From: Nocardioides sp.
GTDB lineage: Bacteria > Actinomycetota > Actinomycetes > Propionibacteriales > Nocardioidaceae
Direction of reading: 5' to 3'
Assembly: GCA_023252065.1 (NCBI GenBank)
Contig: JAHEXO010000095.1
Span: 1 to 7,436, forward strand
Length of the DNA: 7,436 nucleotides
A program made the translations under genes and the position numbers. Positions 1-6,348 of the stretch are shown piece after piece (the first letter of the stretch is position 1; every line of letters starts with the position of its first letter). The notes beneath the pieces were generated by a model that did not search any database, had not been told where the DNA came from, and saw only the letters and a list, made by a program, of their open reading frames with translations.

Positions 1-373
1 CCACCTCACCGAAACCGGAGTGGGTCGCGAACTCCAGGGACCCGGGGTCCTCGACCATGCCGCGCAGCTCAGGCAGCCCGAGAGCGGAGACATGCTCGGC
101 GAGCGCGCGGAGCACGGCCGTGCCGACGCCACGGCGGCGGTACTCGGGAAGCACCCGCGGGGCCGCGAAGCCACCCCCGGTGCTGTCGGAGCGAGCAGCC
201 ATGCCCGAGCCGACGACCACGCCGTCGAGCAGCGCCAGCAGCATCAGCCGGTCGGGTGAGTCCTGCGCCCGCAGCTCGGCGACGGTGTCACACCGCTCCC
301 CCGGCACGACGGCGATGCGGACCGCCCGCCAGGCCTCATAGTCGTCGTCGGTGACACAGACCGACAGATCCAT
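1..373 (-). CDS. GNAT-family N-acetyltransferase, C-terminus cut by window edge
   Basis: This protein probably transfers an acetyl group from acetyl-CoA to an amine; the substrate cannot be told. About 124 residues are visible from an ATG at 373, and the frame is still open at base 1, so the last part of the GNAT fold is missing. The diagnostic stretch is motif A, the acetyl-CoA pyrophosphate loop, seen as RVLPEYRRRGVGTAVLRALA near residues 74-93. It follows a strand reading MLLALLDGVVVGSG. Close to the edge, FATHSGFGEV resembles the usual motif B end (a NxGF-type turn). The ATG lies 11 nt after the stop of the upstream small membrane gene, so the two are probably co-transcribed. The Shine-Dalgarno is weak (GAGTAGG about 10 nt upstream). 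The family assignment is strong; the function is open. Confidence 0.88.
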   Translation of the reverse strand, partial: MDLSVCVTDDDYEAWRAVRIAVVPGERCDTVAELRAQDSPDRLMLLALLDGVVVGSGMAARSDSTGGGFAAPRVLPEYRRRGVGTAVLRALAEHVSALGLPELRGMVEDPGSLEFATHSGFGEV

Positions 374-384
374 GAAGAGCGAAC

Positions 385-627
385 CTACTCGCCTCGCCGG
401 TCGGCCTCATCCGTTCTTGGGCGGCGGTCCCAGCCGGGGTCCTCCTGGCGCTTGCGCAGCAGCCAGACGGTGCCGATGGTCCACGACGCGACGACTCCGC
501 CGAGAGCGGCGTAGGCCCCCACGAACGCCGCGAGCAGCAGGAACGCCGGGACGGTCGCGAGGGCGCCGGCGACCAGGTAGGAGGCGGTGCGCGAGCCCGG
601 GGCGGCCGAGGGGTGGGGTGTGGTCAC
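385..627 (-). CDS. Small two-helix membrane protein of unknown function
   Basis: I do not recognise this 80-residue protein. It has a short polar N-terminus (about 15 residues) and then a long hydrophobic stretch from about residue 16 to 56. That stretch is best read as two transmembrane helices: YLVAGALATVPAFLLLAAFVG and, after a glycine turn, VVASWTIGTVWLL. It is followed by a basic RKR cluster and a charged, Arg- and Asp-rich tail (residues 57-80). The basic cluster after helix 2 suggests that the C-terminus, and hence both ends, face the cytoplasm. The start is GTG at 627, because an in-frame TAG lies four codons upstream. The Shine-Dalgarno is poor (an AGAG 7 nt upstream). It precedes the acetyltransferase by 11 nt. 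Its length, clean membrane pattern and spacing argue for a real gene. Confidence 0.7.
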   Translation of the reverse strand: MTTPHPSAAPGSRTASYLVAGALATVPAFLLLAAFVGAYAALGGVVASWTIGTVWLLRKRQEDPGWDRRPRTDEADRRGE

Positions 628-682
628 GCGCGGACTCTAGAGCCTGCGGGGGCGCCTGAGGCACTTCGGCGGTGAGAGAGGC

Positions 683-990
683 TCAGCCATCGCGGACGCG
701 GGAGATGTAGCGCCGGTACTGCCGCGCCCCGACGGTGCGCAGGACCAGCCGGATCGGCGCGGGCACCTGGGCCAGCATCTCGCACGCTCGTTCGGGTCGG
801 CGTCCTCGAGGATCGCCCGAACATGATCGGCAGCTGGTCGCGTGACATCGAGCCGCGACCGTGCTCGCCGAGCATGGCCCACTCGGCGACGGAGAGGTGC
901 TCCTCGGCCAGGGGCAGGATGTCGCGCTCCTCCTGGTCGAGGTGCTCGAACAGGGCCTCGTCGTGGCCGTTCCCCCGTGCAGTCGAATGA
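683..990 (-). pseudogene. Remnant of a hemerythrin-like domain protein, frameshifted
   Basis: Three reading frames must be joined to recover a recognisable product. The first segment (about 980-818) reads GHDEALFEHLDQEERDILPL and then EEHLSVAEWAMLGEHGRG, ending MFG. The second (about 817-784) reads AILEDADPNERA. The third (about 781-683) reads EMLAQVPAPIRLVLRTVGARQ and runs to a TGA. This order, with an H/E-rich helix, the 'LSVAEWAMLGEHG' stretch and a basic RQYRRY tail, matches from memory the C-terminal half of actinobacterial hemerythrin-domain proteins, which bind a di-iron or oxygen centre. Each junction is explained by one missing base, near 815-819 and 782-784. The N-terminal half of the domain, with most of its iron ligands, is absent upstream. 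An ATG at 1039 opens a frame through the region, but its middle is nonsense. Clustered sequencing errors are the alternative, although the flanking genes are intact. Confidence 0.72.
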
Positions 991-998
991 CGTGTGCG

Positions 999-1012
999 GG
1001 CAGCAGCCTGCC
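999..1012 (-). other. Short hairpin in the gatB 3' flank
   Basis: On the minus strand GGCAG-GCTG-CTGCC forms a perfect 5-bp stem with a 4-nt loop. It is the second small hairpin after gatB and has no T tract. It may help end or process the gatCAB transcript, but a stem this short occurs by chance in such GC-rich DNA. Confidence 0.2.
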
Positions 1013-1032
1013 GTGATCGGGCGCGAACGGCA

Positions 1033-1048
1033 TGACCATTGCTGGTCA
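1033..1048 (-). terminator. Possible weak terminator or processing hairpin after gatB
   Basis: As minus-strand RNA, TGACCA-GCAA-TGGTCA is a perfect 6-bp stem closed by a GNRA-type tetraloop (GCAA). It begins 14 nt after the gatB stop. There is no U tract, so it is not a classical intrinsic terminator. In high-GC actinobacteria U-less hairpins are common at gene ends, which makes a 3'-end role plausible but unproven. Confidence 0.3.
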
Positions 1049-1062
1049 GGTGACGGCGTGGG

Positions 1063-2556
1063 TCAGGACAGCTTCTCCAGGATCAGCTCGCGCACGCGGT
1101 TGGCGTCGGCCTGCCCGCGCATCTCCTTCATCACCGCGCCGATCAGCGCCCCGGCTGCCGCGACCTTGCCGTCGCGGATCTTGTCGGCGACGTCGGGGTT
1201 CTCGGCGATGGCGTGGTCGACCGCAGCGCCCAGCGCACCGTCGTCGGAGACGATGGCGAGCCCACGCGCCGCGACGATCTCGTCGGGGCCGCCCTCGCCG
1301 GCGAGCAGACCGTCGAAGACCTGGCGGGCCAGCTTGTCGTTGAGGGTGCCGTCGTCGACCAGGGCCTGGACGCGCGCAACCTGGGCGGGCGTGACGCCGA
1401 GCGACGCCAGGTCGGTCTCGGCCTCGTTGGCGCGACGGGCCAGCTCACCGAGCCACCACTTGCGCGCTGCCGGCGGCGTGGCTCCTGCGGCGATGGTCTC
1501 CTCGACCAGCGCCAGGGCTCCCGCGCCGACGGTGTCGCGCATCTCGAGGTCGGAGAAGCCCCAGGCCTCCTGGAGCCGCGCCCGCTTCTCGTGCGGCGGC
1601 TCCGGCAGCGTCGTCCTCAGCTCGGCCACCCACCCCCGGCTCGGCGCCATCGGCACCAGATCGGGCTCGGGGAAGTAGCGGTAGTCCTCCGCGTCGGACT
1701 TCTCCCGCCCACTGGTGGTGATGCCGGTGTCCTCGTGCCAGTGCCGGGTCTCCTGGAGGATCGTGTGCCCCTCGGCCAGGACCGCGGCATGGCGCTGCAT
1801 CTCGTAGCGCGCAGCCCGCTCGACCGAGCGCAGGGAGTTGACGTTCTTGGTCTCCGTGCGGGTGCCGAGGGTGCCGGAGCCCTTGGGCGAAAGGGAGAGG
1901 TTGACGTCGCAGCGCAGCGACCCCTGCTCCATGCGTACGTCGCTCACGCCGAGGCCGAGGAGCAGGTCACGGAGCTGCGCGACGTAGGCCCGCGCGACCT
2001 CGGGTGCCTTCGCACCTGTGCCGAGAACCGGCTTGGTGACGATCTCGATCAGCGGGATGCCGGCGCGGTTGTAGTCGACCAGGGAGTAGTCGGCGCCGTG
2101 GATCCGGCCGGTGCTTCCGCCGACGTGCAGCGACTTGCCGGTGTCCTCCTCCATGTGGGCACGCTCGATCCCGACGCGGTAGGTCTCGCCGTCGACCTCG
2201 ACGTCCATGTAGCCCTCGAACGCGATCGGCTCGTCGTACTGGGAGGTCTGGAAGTTCTTCGGCATGTCCGGGTAGAAGTAGTTCTTCCGGGCGAACCGGC
2301 ACCACTCCGCGATCTCGCAGTTGAGGGCCAGCCCGATCCGGATCGCCGACTCCACCGCCTTGCCGTTGACCACCGGCATCGAGCCGGGCAGGCCCAGGCA
2401 GGTCGGGCAGGTCTGGGTGTTGGGCTCGGCGCCGAACTCGGTCGGGCAGCCGCAGAACATCTTGGTCGCGGTGTTGAGCTCGACGTGCACCTCGAGTCCC
2501 AGCGCGGGGTCGAACCGGGCCAGCACCTCGTCGTAGGAGAGCAGGGGGTCGGTCAT
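1063..2556 (-). CDS. gatB: Aspartyl/glutamyl-tRNA amidotransferase subunit B
   Basis: GatB is the kinase and tRNA-binding subunit of cytoplasmic GatCAB. It phosphorylates the side-chain carboxylate of Glu-tRNA(Gln) or Asp-tRNA(Asn) before ammonia from GatA amidates it. The 497-residue length is typical. The N-terminal cradle domain opens with GLEVHVEL (20-27). It has a CxC...CxxC zinc site at C35, C37, C50 and C53, and the near-invariant [20 protein letters not shown] (89-108). [12 protein letters not shown] (131-142) and the GatB signature [16 protein letters not shown] (161-176) follow. The C-terminal third is the helical, YqeY-like tail domain that grips the tRNA elbow, ending RELILEKLS. 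The ATG at 2556 overlaps the gatA stop as ATGA and has a near-perfect AAGGAGG 6 nt upstream. It is the last gene of gatC-gatA-gatB. No defect is visible. Confidence 0.98.
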   Translation of the reverse strand: MTDPLLSYDEVLARFDPALGLEVHVELNTATKMFCGCPTEFGAEPNTQTCPTCLGLPGSMPVVNGKAVESAIRIGLALNCEIAEWCRFARKNYFYPDMPKNFQTSQYDEPIAFEGYMDVEVDGETYRVGIERAHMEEDTGKSLHVGGSTGRIHGADYSLVDYNRAGIPLIEIVTKPVLGTGAKAPEVARAYVAQLRDLLLGLGVSDVRMEQGSLRCDVNLSLSPKGSGTLGTRTETKNVNSLRSVERAARYEMQRHAAVLAEGHTILQETRHWHEDTGITTSGREKSDAEDYRYFPEPDLVPMAPSRGWVAELRTTLPEPPHEKRARLQEAWGFSDLEMRDTVGAGALALVEETIAAGATPPAARKWWLGELARRANEAETDLASLGVTPAQVARVQALVDDGTLNDKLARQVFDGLLAGEGGPDEIVAARGLAIVSDDGALGAAVDHAIAENPDVADKIRDGKVAAAGALIGAVMKEMRGQADANRVRELILEKLS

Positions 2557-4112
2557 CGCTGGCCTCCTTGGTTTCGAGACGGGCGCTGAGCGCCCTCCTC
2601 AACCGGCGGAAGTGGGGGGGCCTGGTCGAGGAGGCGGCCGCCCCACTCGCGCACGAGGAGCGCCTCCAGGGCGGCGCCGACGCGGTAGACGCGGTCGTCG
2701 GCCAGTGCCGGTGCGAGGATCTGGACCCCTGCCGGCAGCCCGTCCTCGTCGGCGAGGCCGCTGGGCACCGAGATGCCGGGGACGCCGGCGAGGTTGGCCG
2801 GGATCGTGGCCAGGTCGTTGAGATACATCGCGAGCGGGTCGTCGACCTTCTCGCCGAGCTTGAACGCCGTCGTCGGCGCCGTCGGGCTGACCAGGACGTC
2901 GGCCTGCTCGAAGGCGGCGGCGAAGTCGCGGGTGATCAGCGTACGGACCTTCTGTGCCTGGCCGTAGTAGGCGTCGTAGTAGCCGCTGGACAGGGCGTAG
3001 GTGCCCAGGATGATACGGCGCTTGACCTCGTCGCCGAAGCCGGCGTCACGGGTGGCCCGCATGACGTCCTCGGCGCTGGGGGAGCCGTCCGGCGTCACCC
3101 GCAGGCCGTAGCGCATGGCGTCGAAGCGGGCCAGGTTGGACGACGCCTCGGCCGGGAGAATCAGGTAGTAGGTCGCCAGCGCGTGCACGAAGTGCGGGCA
3201 CGACACCTCCACCACCTCGGCGCCGGCCCGGGTCATCAGGTCCACGGACTCGTGGAAGCGAGCGAGCACGCCTGCCTGGTAACCCTCGCCGCCGAGCTCC
3301 TTGACGACGCCGATCCGGACGCCAGTCAGGTCACCCCGCGCGCCCAGCGCAGCGGCGCCGACGACGTCGGGCATCGGCTGGGCGATCGAGGTGGAGTCGA
3401 GCGGGTCGTGGCCGCCGACGAGCGCGTGGAGCAGCGCGGCGTCGAGGACGGTGCGGGTGACCGGCCCGACCTGGTCGAGGGAGTTGGCCAGCGCCACGAG
3501 GCCGTAGCGCGAGACCCCGCCGTACGTCGGCTTCACGCCGACCGTGCCGGTGACCGCGCCGGGCTGGCGGATCGAGCCGCCGGTGTCGGTGCCGAGCGCC
3601 AGCGGTGCCTCGTACGCCGCGATCGCGGCCGCGCTGCCGCCCCCGGAGCCGCCCGGGATCCGGTCGAGGTCCCAGGGGTTGTGGGTCGGGCCGTAGGCGC
3701 TGTGCTCGGTGGAGGAGCCCATCGCGAACTCGTCCATGTTGGTCTTGCCCAGGATCGGCAGGCCGTAGCCACGGAGCCGCGCGACGACCGTGGCGTCGTA
3801 CGGCGGCACCCAGCCCTCCAGGATCCGCGAGCCGCACGTGGTGGGCAGGCCACGTGTCGCGAGGACGTCCTTGACCGCGATCGGGATGCCGTCGAGGGTG
3901 CTCCAGGTCTCGCCGGCGTCGCGGCGCCGGTCGGACTCCTCAGCGGCCCGCAGCGCTCCCTCGGCGTCGACGTGGAGGAAGGCGTGCACGGCGCCGTCGA
4001 CCTCTGCGATCCGGTCGAGGTGGGCCTGGGTCAGCGCGACGCTGGTGGTCTCGCCGGCCGCAAGGGCGTCGGCGAGCTCGGCGGCGGTGCGGGTCTCCAC
4101 GGGCGTGCTCAC
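2553..4112 (-). CDS. gatA: Aspartyl/glutamyl-tRNA amidotransferase subunit A
   Basis: GatA is the amidase-signature subunit. It hydrolyses glutamine (or asparagine) and sends the ammonia to GatB for transamidation of the charged tRNA. The Ser-cisSer-Lys triad is visible: K81 in GIPIAVKD, S156 in [11 protein letters not shown] and S180 in [12 protein letters not shown]. The spacing agrees with the K79/S154/S178 triad I recall for the S. aureus enzyme. [20 protein letters not shown] (122-141) and [14 protein letters not shown] are further hallmarks. The start is GTG at 4112, overlapping the gatC stop as GTGA, with GGGGA about 8 nt upstream. At 519 residues it is slightly longer than usual. The excess is a low-complexity tail, [21 protein letters not shown], whose last part is encoded by a palindromic repeat (2570-2604). 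The catalytic core is intact, so activity is expected. Confidence 0.97.
   Translation of the reverse strand: MSTPVETRTAAELADALAAGETTSVALTQAHLDRIAEVDGAVHAFLHVDAEGALRAAEESDRRRDAGETWSTLDGIPIAVKDVLATRGLPTTCGSRILEGWVPPYDATVVARLRGYGLPILGKTNMDEFAMGSSTEHSAYGPTHNPWDLDRIPGGSGGGSAAAIAAYEAPLALGTDTGGSIRQPGAVTGTVGVKPTYGGVSRYGLVALANSLDQVGPVTRTVLDAALLHALVGGHDPLDSTSIAQPMPDVVGAAALGARGDLTGVRIGVVKELGGEGYQAGVLARFHESVDLMTRAGAEVVEVSCPHFVHALATYYLILPAEASSNLARFDAMRYGLRVTPDGSPSAEDVMRATRDAGFGDEVKRRIILGTYALSSGYYDAYYGQAQKVRTLITRDFAAAFEQADVLVSPTAPTTAFKLGEKVDDPLAMYLNDLATIPANLAGVPGISVPSGLADEDGLPAGVQILAPALADDRVYRVGAALEALLVREWGGRLLDQAPPLPPVEEGAQRPSRNQGGQR
2563..2569 (-). promoter_or_regulatory. Shine-Dalgarno of gatB
   Basis: AAGGAGG on the minus strand ends 6 nt before the gatB ATG and lies within the last codons of gatA. 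It is the strongest ribosome site in the window and fixes the gatB start at 2556. It directly abuts the palindromic repeat at 2570-2604. Confidence 0.9.
2570..2604. repeat. REP-like palindromic repeat inside the gatA 3' end
   Basis: The element reads GGTTTCGAGAC, then the perfect inverted repeat GGGCGCT-G-AGCGCCC (2581-2595), then TCCTCAACC. The outer arms are an imperfect inverted pair (GGTT...AACC). From memory this pattern (GGTTTCGAGAC, variable GC palindrome, CCTCAACC) is a dispersed repeat in Nocardioides-like genomes, usually between genes; I could not search for other copies. Here it is in frame in gatA and encodes about [11 protein letters not shown] of the tail. As RNA it would fold just upstream of the gatB Shine-Dalgarno. 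Confidence 0.65.
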
Positions 4113-4447
4113 TGCTCGTCCCCGAGGATCCGTGGCACCCGGAAGCGCTGTTCCTCGACCGCGGGGGCACCGCTGAGGGCCTCCTCGGGCGTGAGGCAGT
4201 CGGTGACGACGTCTTCGCGGAAGACGTTGGTCAGCGGCAGCGCGTGCGACGTCGGCGGGATGTCGTCGCCGGACACGCTGCTGATCGACGCGACGGACTC
4301 CAGGATCACGTTCAGCTGGGGCGCCAGGTGGTCGAGCTCGGCGTCCGACATGTCGATCCGGGCCAGGTCGGCCAGGTGGGCCAGCTCGTCCCTGCTGAGC
4401 GCGGGGCTCGTGGCAGGTTCGCCGCTGTGCTCGGGGGTCTCGGGCAT
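4109..4447 (-). CDS. gatC: Aspartyl/glutamyl-tRNA amidotransferase subunit C
   Basis: GatC is the small clamp subunit that wraps around GatA and joins it to GatB in the tRNA-dependent amidotransferase. The 112-residue protein has the helical start [19 protein letters not shown] (17-35), the helix [15 protein letters not shown], and the signature [20 protein letters not shown] (61-80). It ends with [12 protein letters not shown], as is usual for the family. I chose ATG at 4447 because AGGA lies 8 nt upstream. An in-frame ATG at 4456 would add three residues but has no well-placed Shine-Dalgarno. The frame stays open further upstream, yet that sequence is promoter-region DNA. About 14 residues before the conserved helix exceed the usual short N-terminus. 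It is the first gene of gatCAB, and its TGA overlaps the gatA GTG. Confidence 0.96.
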   Translation of the reverse strand: MPETPEHSGEPATSPALSRDELAHLADLARIDMSDAELDHLAPQLNVILESVASISSVSGDDIPPTSHALPLTNVFREDVVTDCLTPEEALSGAPAVEEQRFRVPRILGDEQ

Positions 4448-4455
4448 GAGGGTCA

Positions 4456-4459
4456 TCCT
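4456..4459 (-). promoter_or_regulatory. Shine-Dalgarno deciding the gatC start
   Basis: AGGA on the minus strand is 8 nt upstream of the ATG at 4447. It overlaps the competing ATG at 4456, which has only CCTAGG directly before it. This favours translation from 4447. Confidence 0.55.
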
Positions 4460-4586
4460 AGGGAGGCCGCCGGATCCGCCGACGACGCGGGCCGACGCGG
4501 CACGGGCCGGGGCAGGACCTCGGGCCCAGGGACAACAGGGTCGAAGATTTGTCCGATTTGTGGCGTCACAGAATGCAGAAAGCCCC

Positions 4587-4614
4587 CTCACCCATGGTCC
4601 CGCCGGGCTAGCGT
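4587..4614 (+). promoter_or_regulatory. Candidate promoter of the M16-like/hydrolase operon
   Basis: TAGCGT at 4609-4614 resembles the TAnnnT -10 hexamer common for the main sigma factor in actinobacteria. CTCACC at 4587-4592 is a poor -35 (four of six matches to TTGACC) with a 16-bp spacer. Transcription would start near 4621 and leave about 32 nt of leader before the ATG at 4653. This is suggestive only. Confidence 0.38.
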
Positions 4615-4652
4615 GATGAGCCGAACACCCCTAGCCACCCCCCAGGCTGACC

Positions 4653-6341
4653 ATGAACACCGCTCTCCACACGGTCCAAGAGACCCAGATCGACGGCGTC
4701 CTGTGCTTCTTCGTGGACATGGGCCGTCCGGTCTCCTCTGCCCATCTGCTGTTCCGCACCGGCGTCGCCGACGAGCCGCTGGCCGAGACCGGCTGGCTGC
4801 ACCTGCTCGAGCACCTCGCGCTGCTCGACCGCGAGACGCTGACCCGCCCGATCCACGGCACGGTCTCGATGCTGCTCACCCGGTTCGACGCCTACGGCAC
4901 GCCCGAGGCGGTCGTCGAGCGGGTCCGCGACCTCTCGCAGTGGATGGCCGAGCCCGACCTCCGGCTCCTCGCCCGGGAGCGCGGAGTGCTCCAGGCCGAT
5001 GCCCAGGTGCGCAGCGACCCGCTGGTCCGCTCGCTGCCGTGGCGCTACGGCGCGCAAGGACCCGGCGTCGCCGGGTTCATGGAGGCCGGCGCGGTCCGCG
5101 CGACTCCCGAGCTTCTCACCGAACGCGCCCACCGGGTCTTCAACCAGGCCAACGCGATCCTGGTCCTCGACGGTCCGCCCCCGGCCGACCTGGCGCTCCC
5201 GCTGCCGGCCGGCGAGTACCACGCGCCGCTGGCCGCCGAGCCGCTCCCCCGCCCGCTCCCGGCCAGCTATGTCGACGACGCGGGGCTGACCCTGAGCGGC
5301 GTCGTACGCCGGACCCACGTGGCGACCTTCTTGCCCGGCATCCTCGAGCGCGCCATCCACGACGGCCTGCGCCAGCGCACCGGCGGTGCTTACGCCCCGT
5401 GGTCGTCGATGGTCGAGGTGGACGACCAGTACGCCGTGGTCGCAGGCGGGTCCGACGTGGTCCCCGAGACCCGAGCGACCGCCGGAGCCGCCGGCGTCGA
5501 CGTGCTGGCCACGCTGGTCGCGGACGGCGTCCCGCGGGCCTGGCTCCAGGAGGCGATCGACCAGCGACTGACCTGGCTCCGGGCGTCCGAGGCGCCGTTC
5601 CAGGTCGCCCGCGAGGCGGCTTACGCCGCCCTGAGCGCCCGGGTGCCGCAGTCGCTGGAGGAGCTGGTCGACGAGCTACGCGAGACCGACCCGGAGGAGA
5701 TCGACCTCGCCGTCCGCGAGCTCCACACGAGCCTGCTGGTGGGACTCCCTGACGGCGCGGCGGTCGACCCGTCCACCCCTCCCATCACCTTCCCCGAGGT
5801 CGAGCCGACCACCGGCGGCAAGCGCCACCGGCACGTCAACTGGCCGGCCGACGCCGCGACGTTCGCCGTCGAGGGCGGCACCATCGAGGAGGGCACGCCG
5901 CTCGCGGCCCACCGCGTCGCCGTGCCCGACGTGGTCGCCATGTTCACCTGGCGCGACGGCACCCGCGAGATCGTCGGCCGCGACGGGTCGCGGCTCGAGA
6001 TGGACCCCCACCAGTGGTACGGCGCGGACGAGCTCATCCACGACCTCGACGAGGCGGTGCCGGCCGACCTCCACCTGCCGATGCCCGACCGCGACGTGAC
6101 GTTCCACCGGATGGGCGTGCCGCAGCGGGGTGCCAAGGCGTTCGTGCGCTGGGCCAACACCAAGCCCGGCCTGATCACCATGATCGCCGTCGCCGGTGTG
6201 CTGGCGCTGTGGTCGCTGGTCAAGGCCACCCCCTTGGTGGCCGGCGTCTTCGTGGCGCTCGCGCTGGTGCTGGGCGCCCAGCTCTATCGGATCGAGGGTG
6301 CCTGGCCCGCGGCCGACGAGCCCGACGTCGAGACGTCGTAG
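4653..6341 (+). CDS. Membrane-anchored M16 (insulinase/pitrilysin)-like protein
   Basis: The 562-residue protein looks like one M16 half-unit plus extra domains. The inverse zinc motif HLLEH is at 50-54 (TGWLHLLEHLAL). The family's downstream ERxVxxxE element appears as ERGVLQAD (109-116), so the usual third zinc ligand, Glu, is Asp116. A second M16-like domain spans about 185-365 and contains LRQRTGGAYAPWSS (239-252), with the Arg and Tyr typical of active members. A linker at about 370-395 follows, then an unassigned domain (about 396-485). A transmembrane hairpin comes last (about 508-523 and 527-545), with a short acidic tail. There is no signal peptide, and basic residues before helix 1 suggest the large domain is cytoplasmic. 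ATG 4653 is the first start after an in-frame TAG at 4632; the Shine-Dalgarno (CAGG) is weak. It could be a zinc peptidase, a modified enzyme or an inactive binding protein. Confidence 0.8.
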   Translation: MNTALHTVQETQIDGVLCFFVDMGRPVSSAHLLFRTGVADEPLAETGWLHLLEHLALLDRETLTRPIHGTVSMLLTRFDAYGTPEAVVERVRDLSQWMAEPDLRLLARERGVLQADAQVRSDPLVRSLPWRYGAQGPGVAGFMEAGAVRATPELLTERAHRVFNQANAILVLDGPPPADLALPLPAGEYHAPLAAEPLPRPLPASYVDDAGLTLSGVVRRTHVATFLPGILERAIHDGLRQRTGGAYAPWSSMVEVDDQYAVVAGGSDVVPETRATAGAAGVDVLATLVADGVPRAWLQEAIDQRLTWLRASEAPFQVAREAAYAALSARVPQSLEELVDELRETDPEEIDLAVRELHTSLLVGLPDGAAVDPSTPPITFPEVEPTTGGKRHRHVNWPADAATFAVEGGTIEEGTPLAAHRVAVPDVVAMFTWRDGTREIVGRDGSRLEMDPHQWYGADELIHDLDEAVPADLHLPMPDRDVTFHRMGVPQRGAKAFVRWANTKPGLITMIAVAGVLALWSLVKATPLVAGVFVALALVLGAQLYRIEGAWPAADEPDVETS

Positions 6342-6348
6342 CACTCCC

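Larger units (their letters stand above)
4448..4652. promoter_or_regulatory. Divergent control region between gatC and the M16-like gene
   Basis: These 205 bp separate two divergently transcribed units, so promoters for both should lie here. The middle (about 4541-4582) is clearly richer in A and T than anything nearby. It holds a tandem pair, GATTTGTCC (4546-4554) and GATTTGTGG (4555-4563), and an imperfect dyad TGTGGCGTCACA (4559-4570). I see a plausible -10 for the plus-strand gene but no clean -35/-10 pair for gatC. Confidence 0.6.

Noticed and set aside
1213..2589. 458-codon plus-strand open frame antisense to gatB
   Set aside because: The same shadow effect: composition is low in Lys, Phe and Tyr, there is no motif, and it lies fully opposite intact GatB.
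4513..4536. GGACCTCGGGCCCAGGGACAAC-like inverted pieces as a gatC leader hairpin
   Set aside because: Only short GC-rich pairings are possible here, of the kind expected by chance at this base composition.
4559..4570. TGTGGCGTCACA as a CRP/FNR-type operator
   Set aside because: The half-sites TGTG and CACA are only 4 bp apart, far closer than the 6-8 bp of the TGTGA-N6-TCACA type, so a CRP family site is not supported. It is kept only as an unassigned dyad.
4448..4591. Longer gatC starting at 4591
   Set aside because: The added residues (Arg/Pro/Ala-rich) do not resemble GatC, and the region has promoter-like composition. AGGA before ATG 4447 supports the short form.
2568..4616. 682-codon plus-strand open frame antisense to gatA and gatC
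   Set aside because: It is a mirror of real coding DNA: high GC leaves few stop codons, the product is Gly/Arg/Asp/Val repetitive text with no domain, and the opposite strand encodes unmistakable GatA and GatC.
4244..5752. 502-codon plus-strand open frame spanning gatC antisense, the promoter region and the M16-like gene
   Set aside because: It is an Arg/Pro/Gly-rich shadow that crosses the divergent promoter region and conflicts with two well-supported genes.
6196..6348. Longer N-terminus for the hydrolase starting at 6196
   Set aside because: It would add about 51 Arg/Ser/Pro-rich residues that are only a frame shift of the M16-like membrane helices. The usual hydrolase start falls at GTG 6349.
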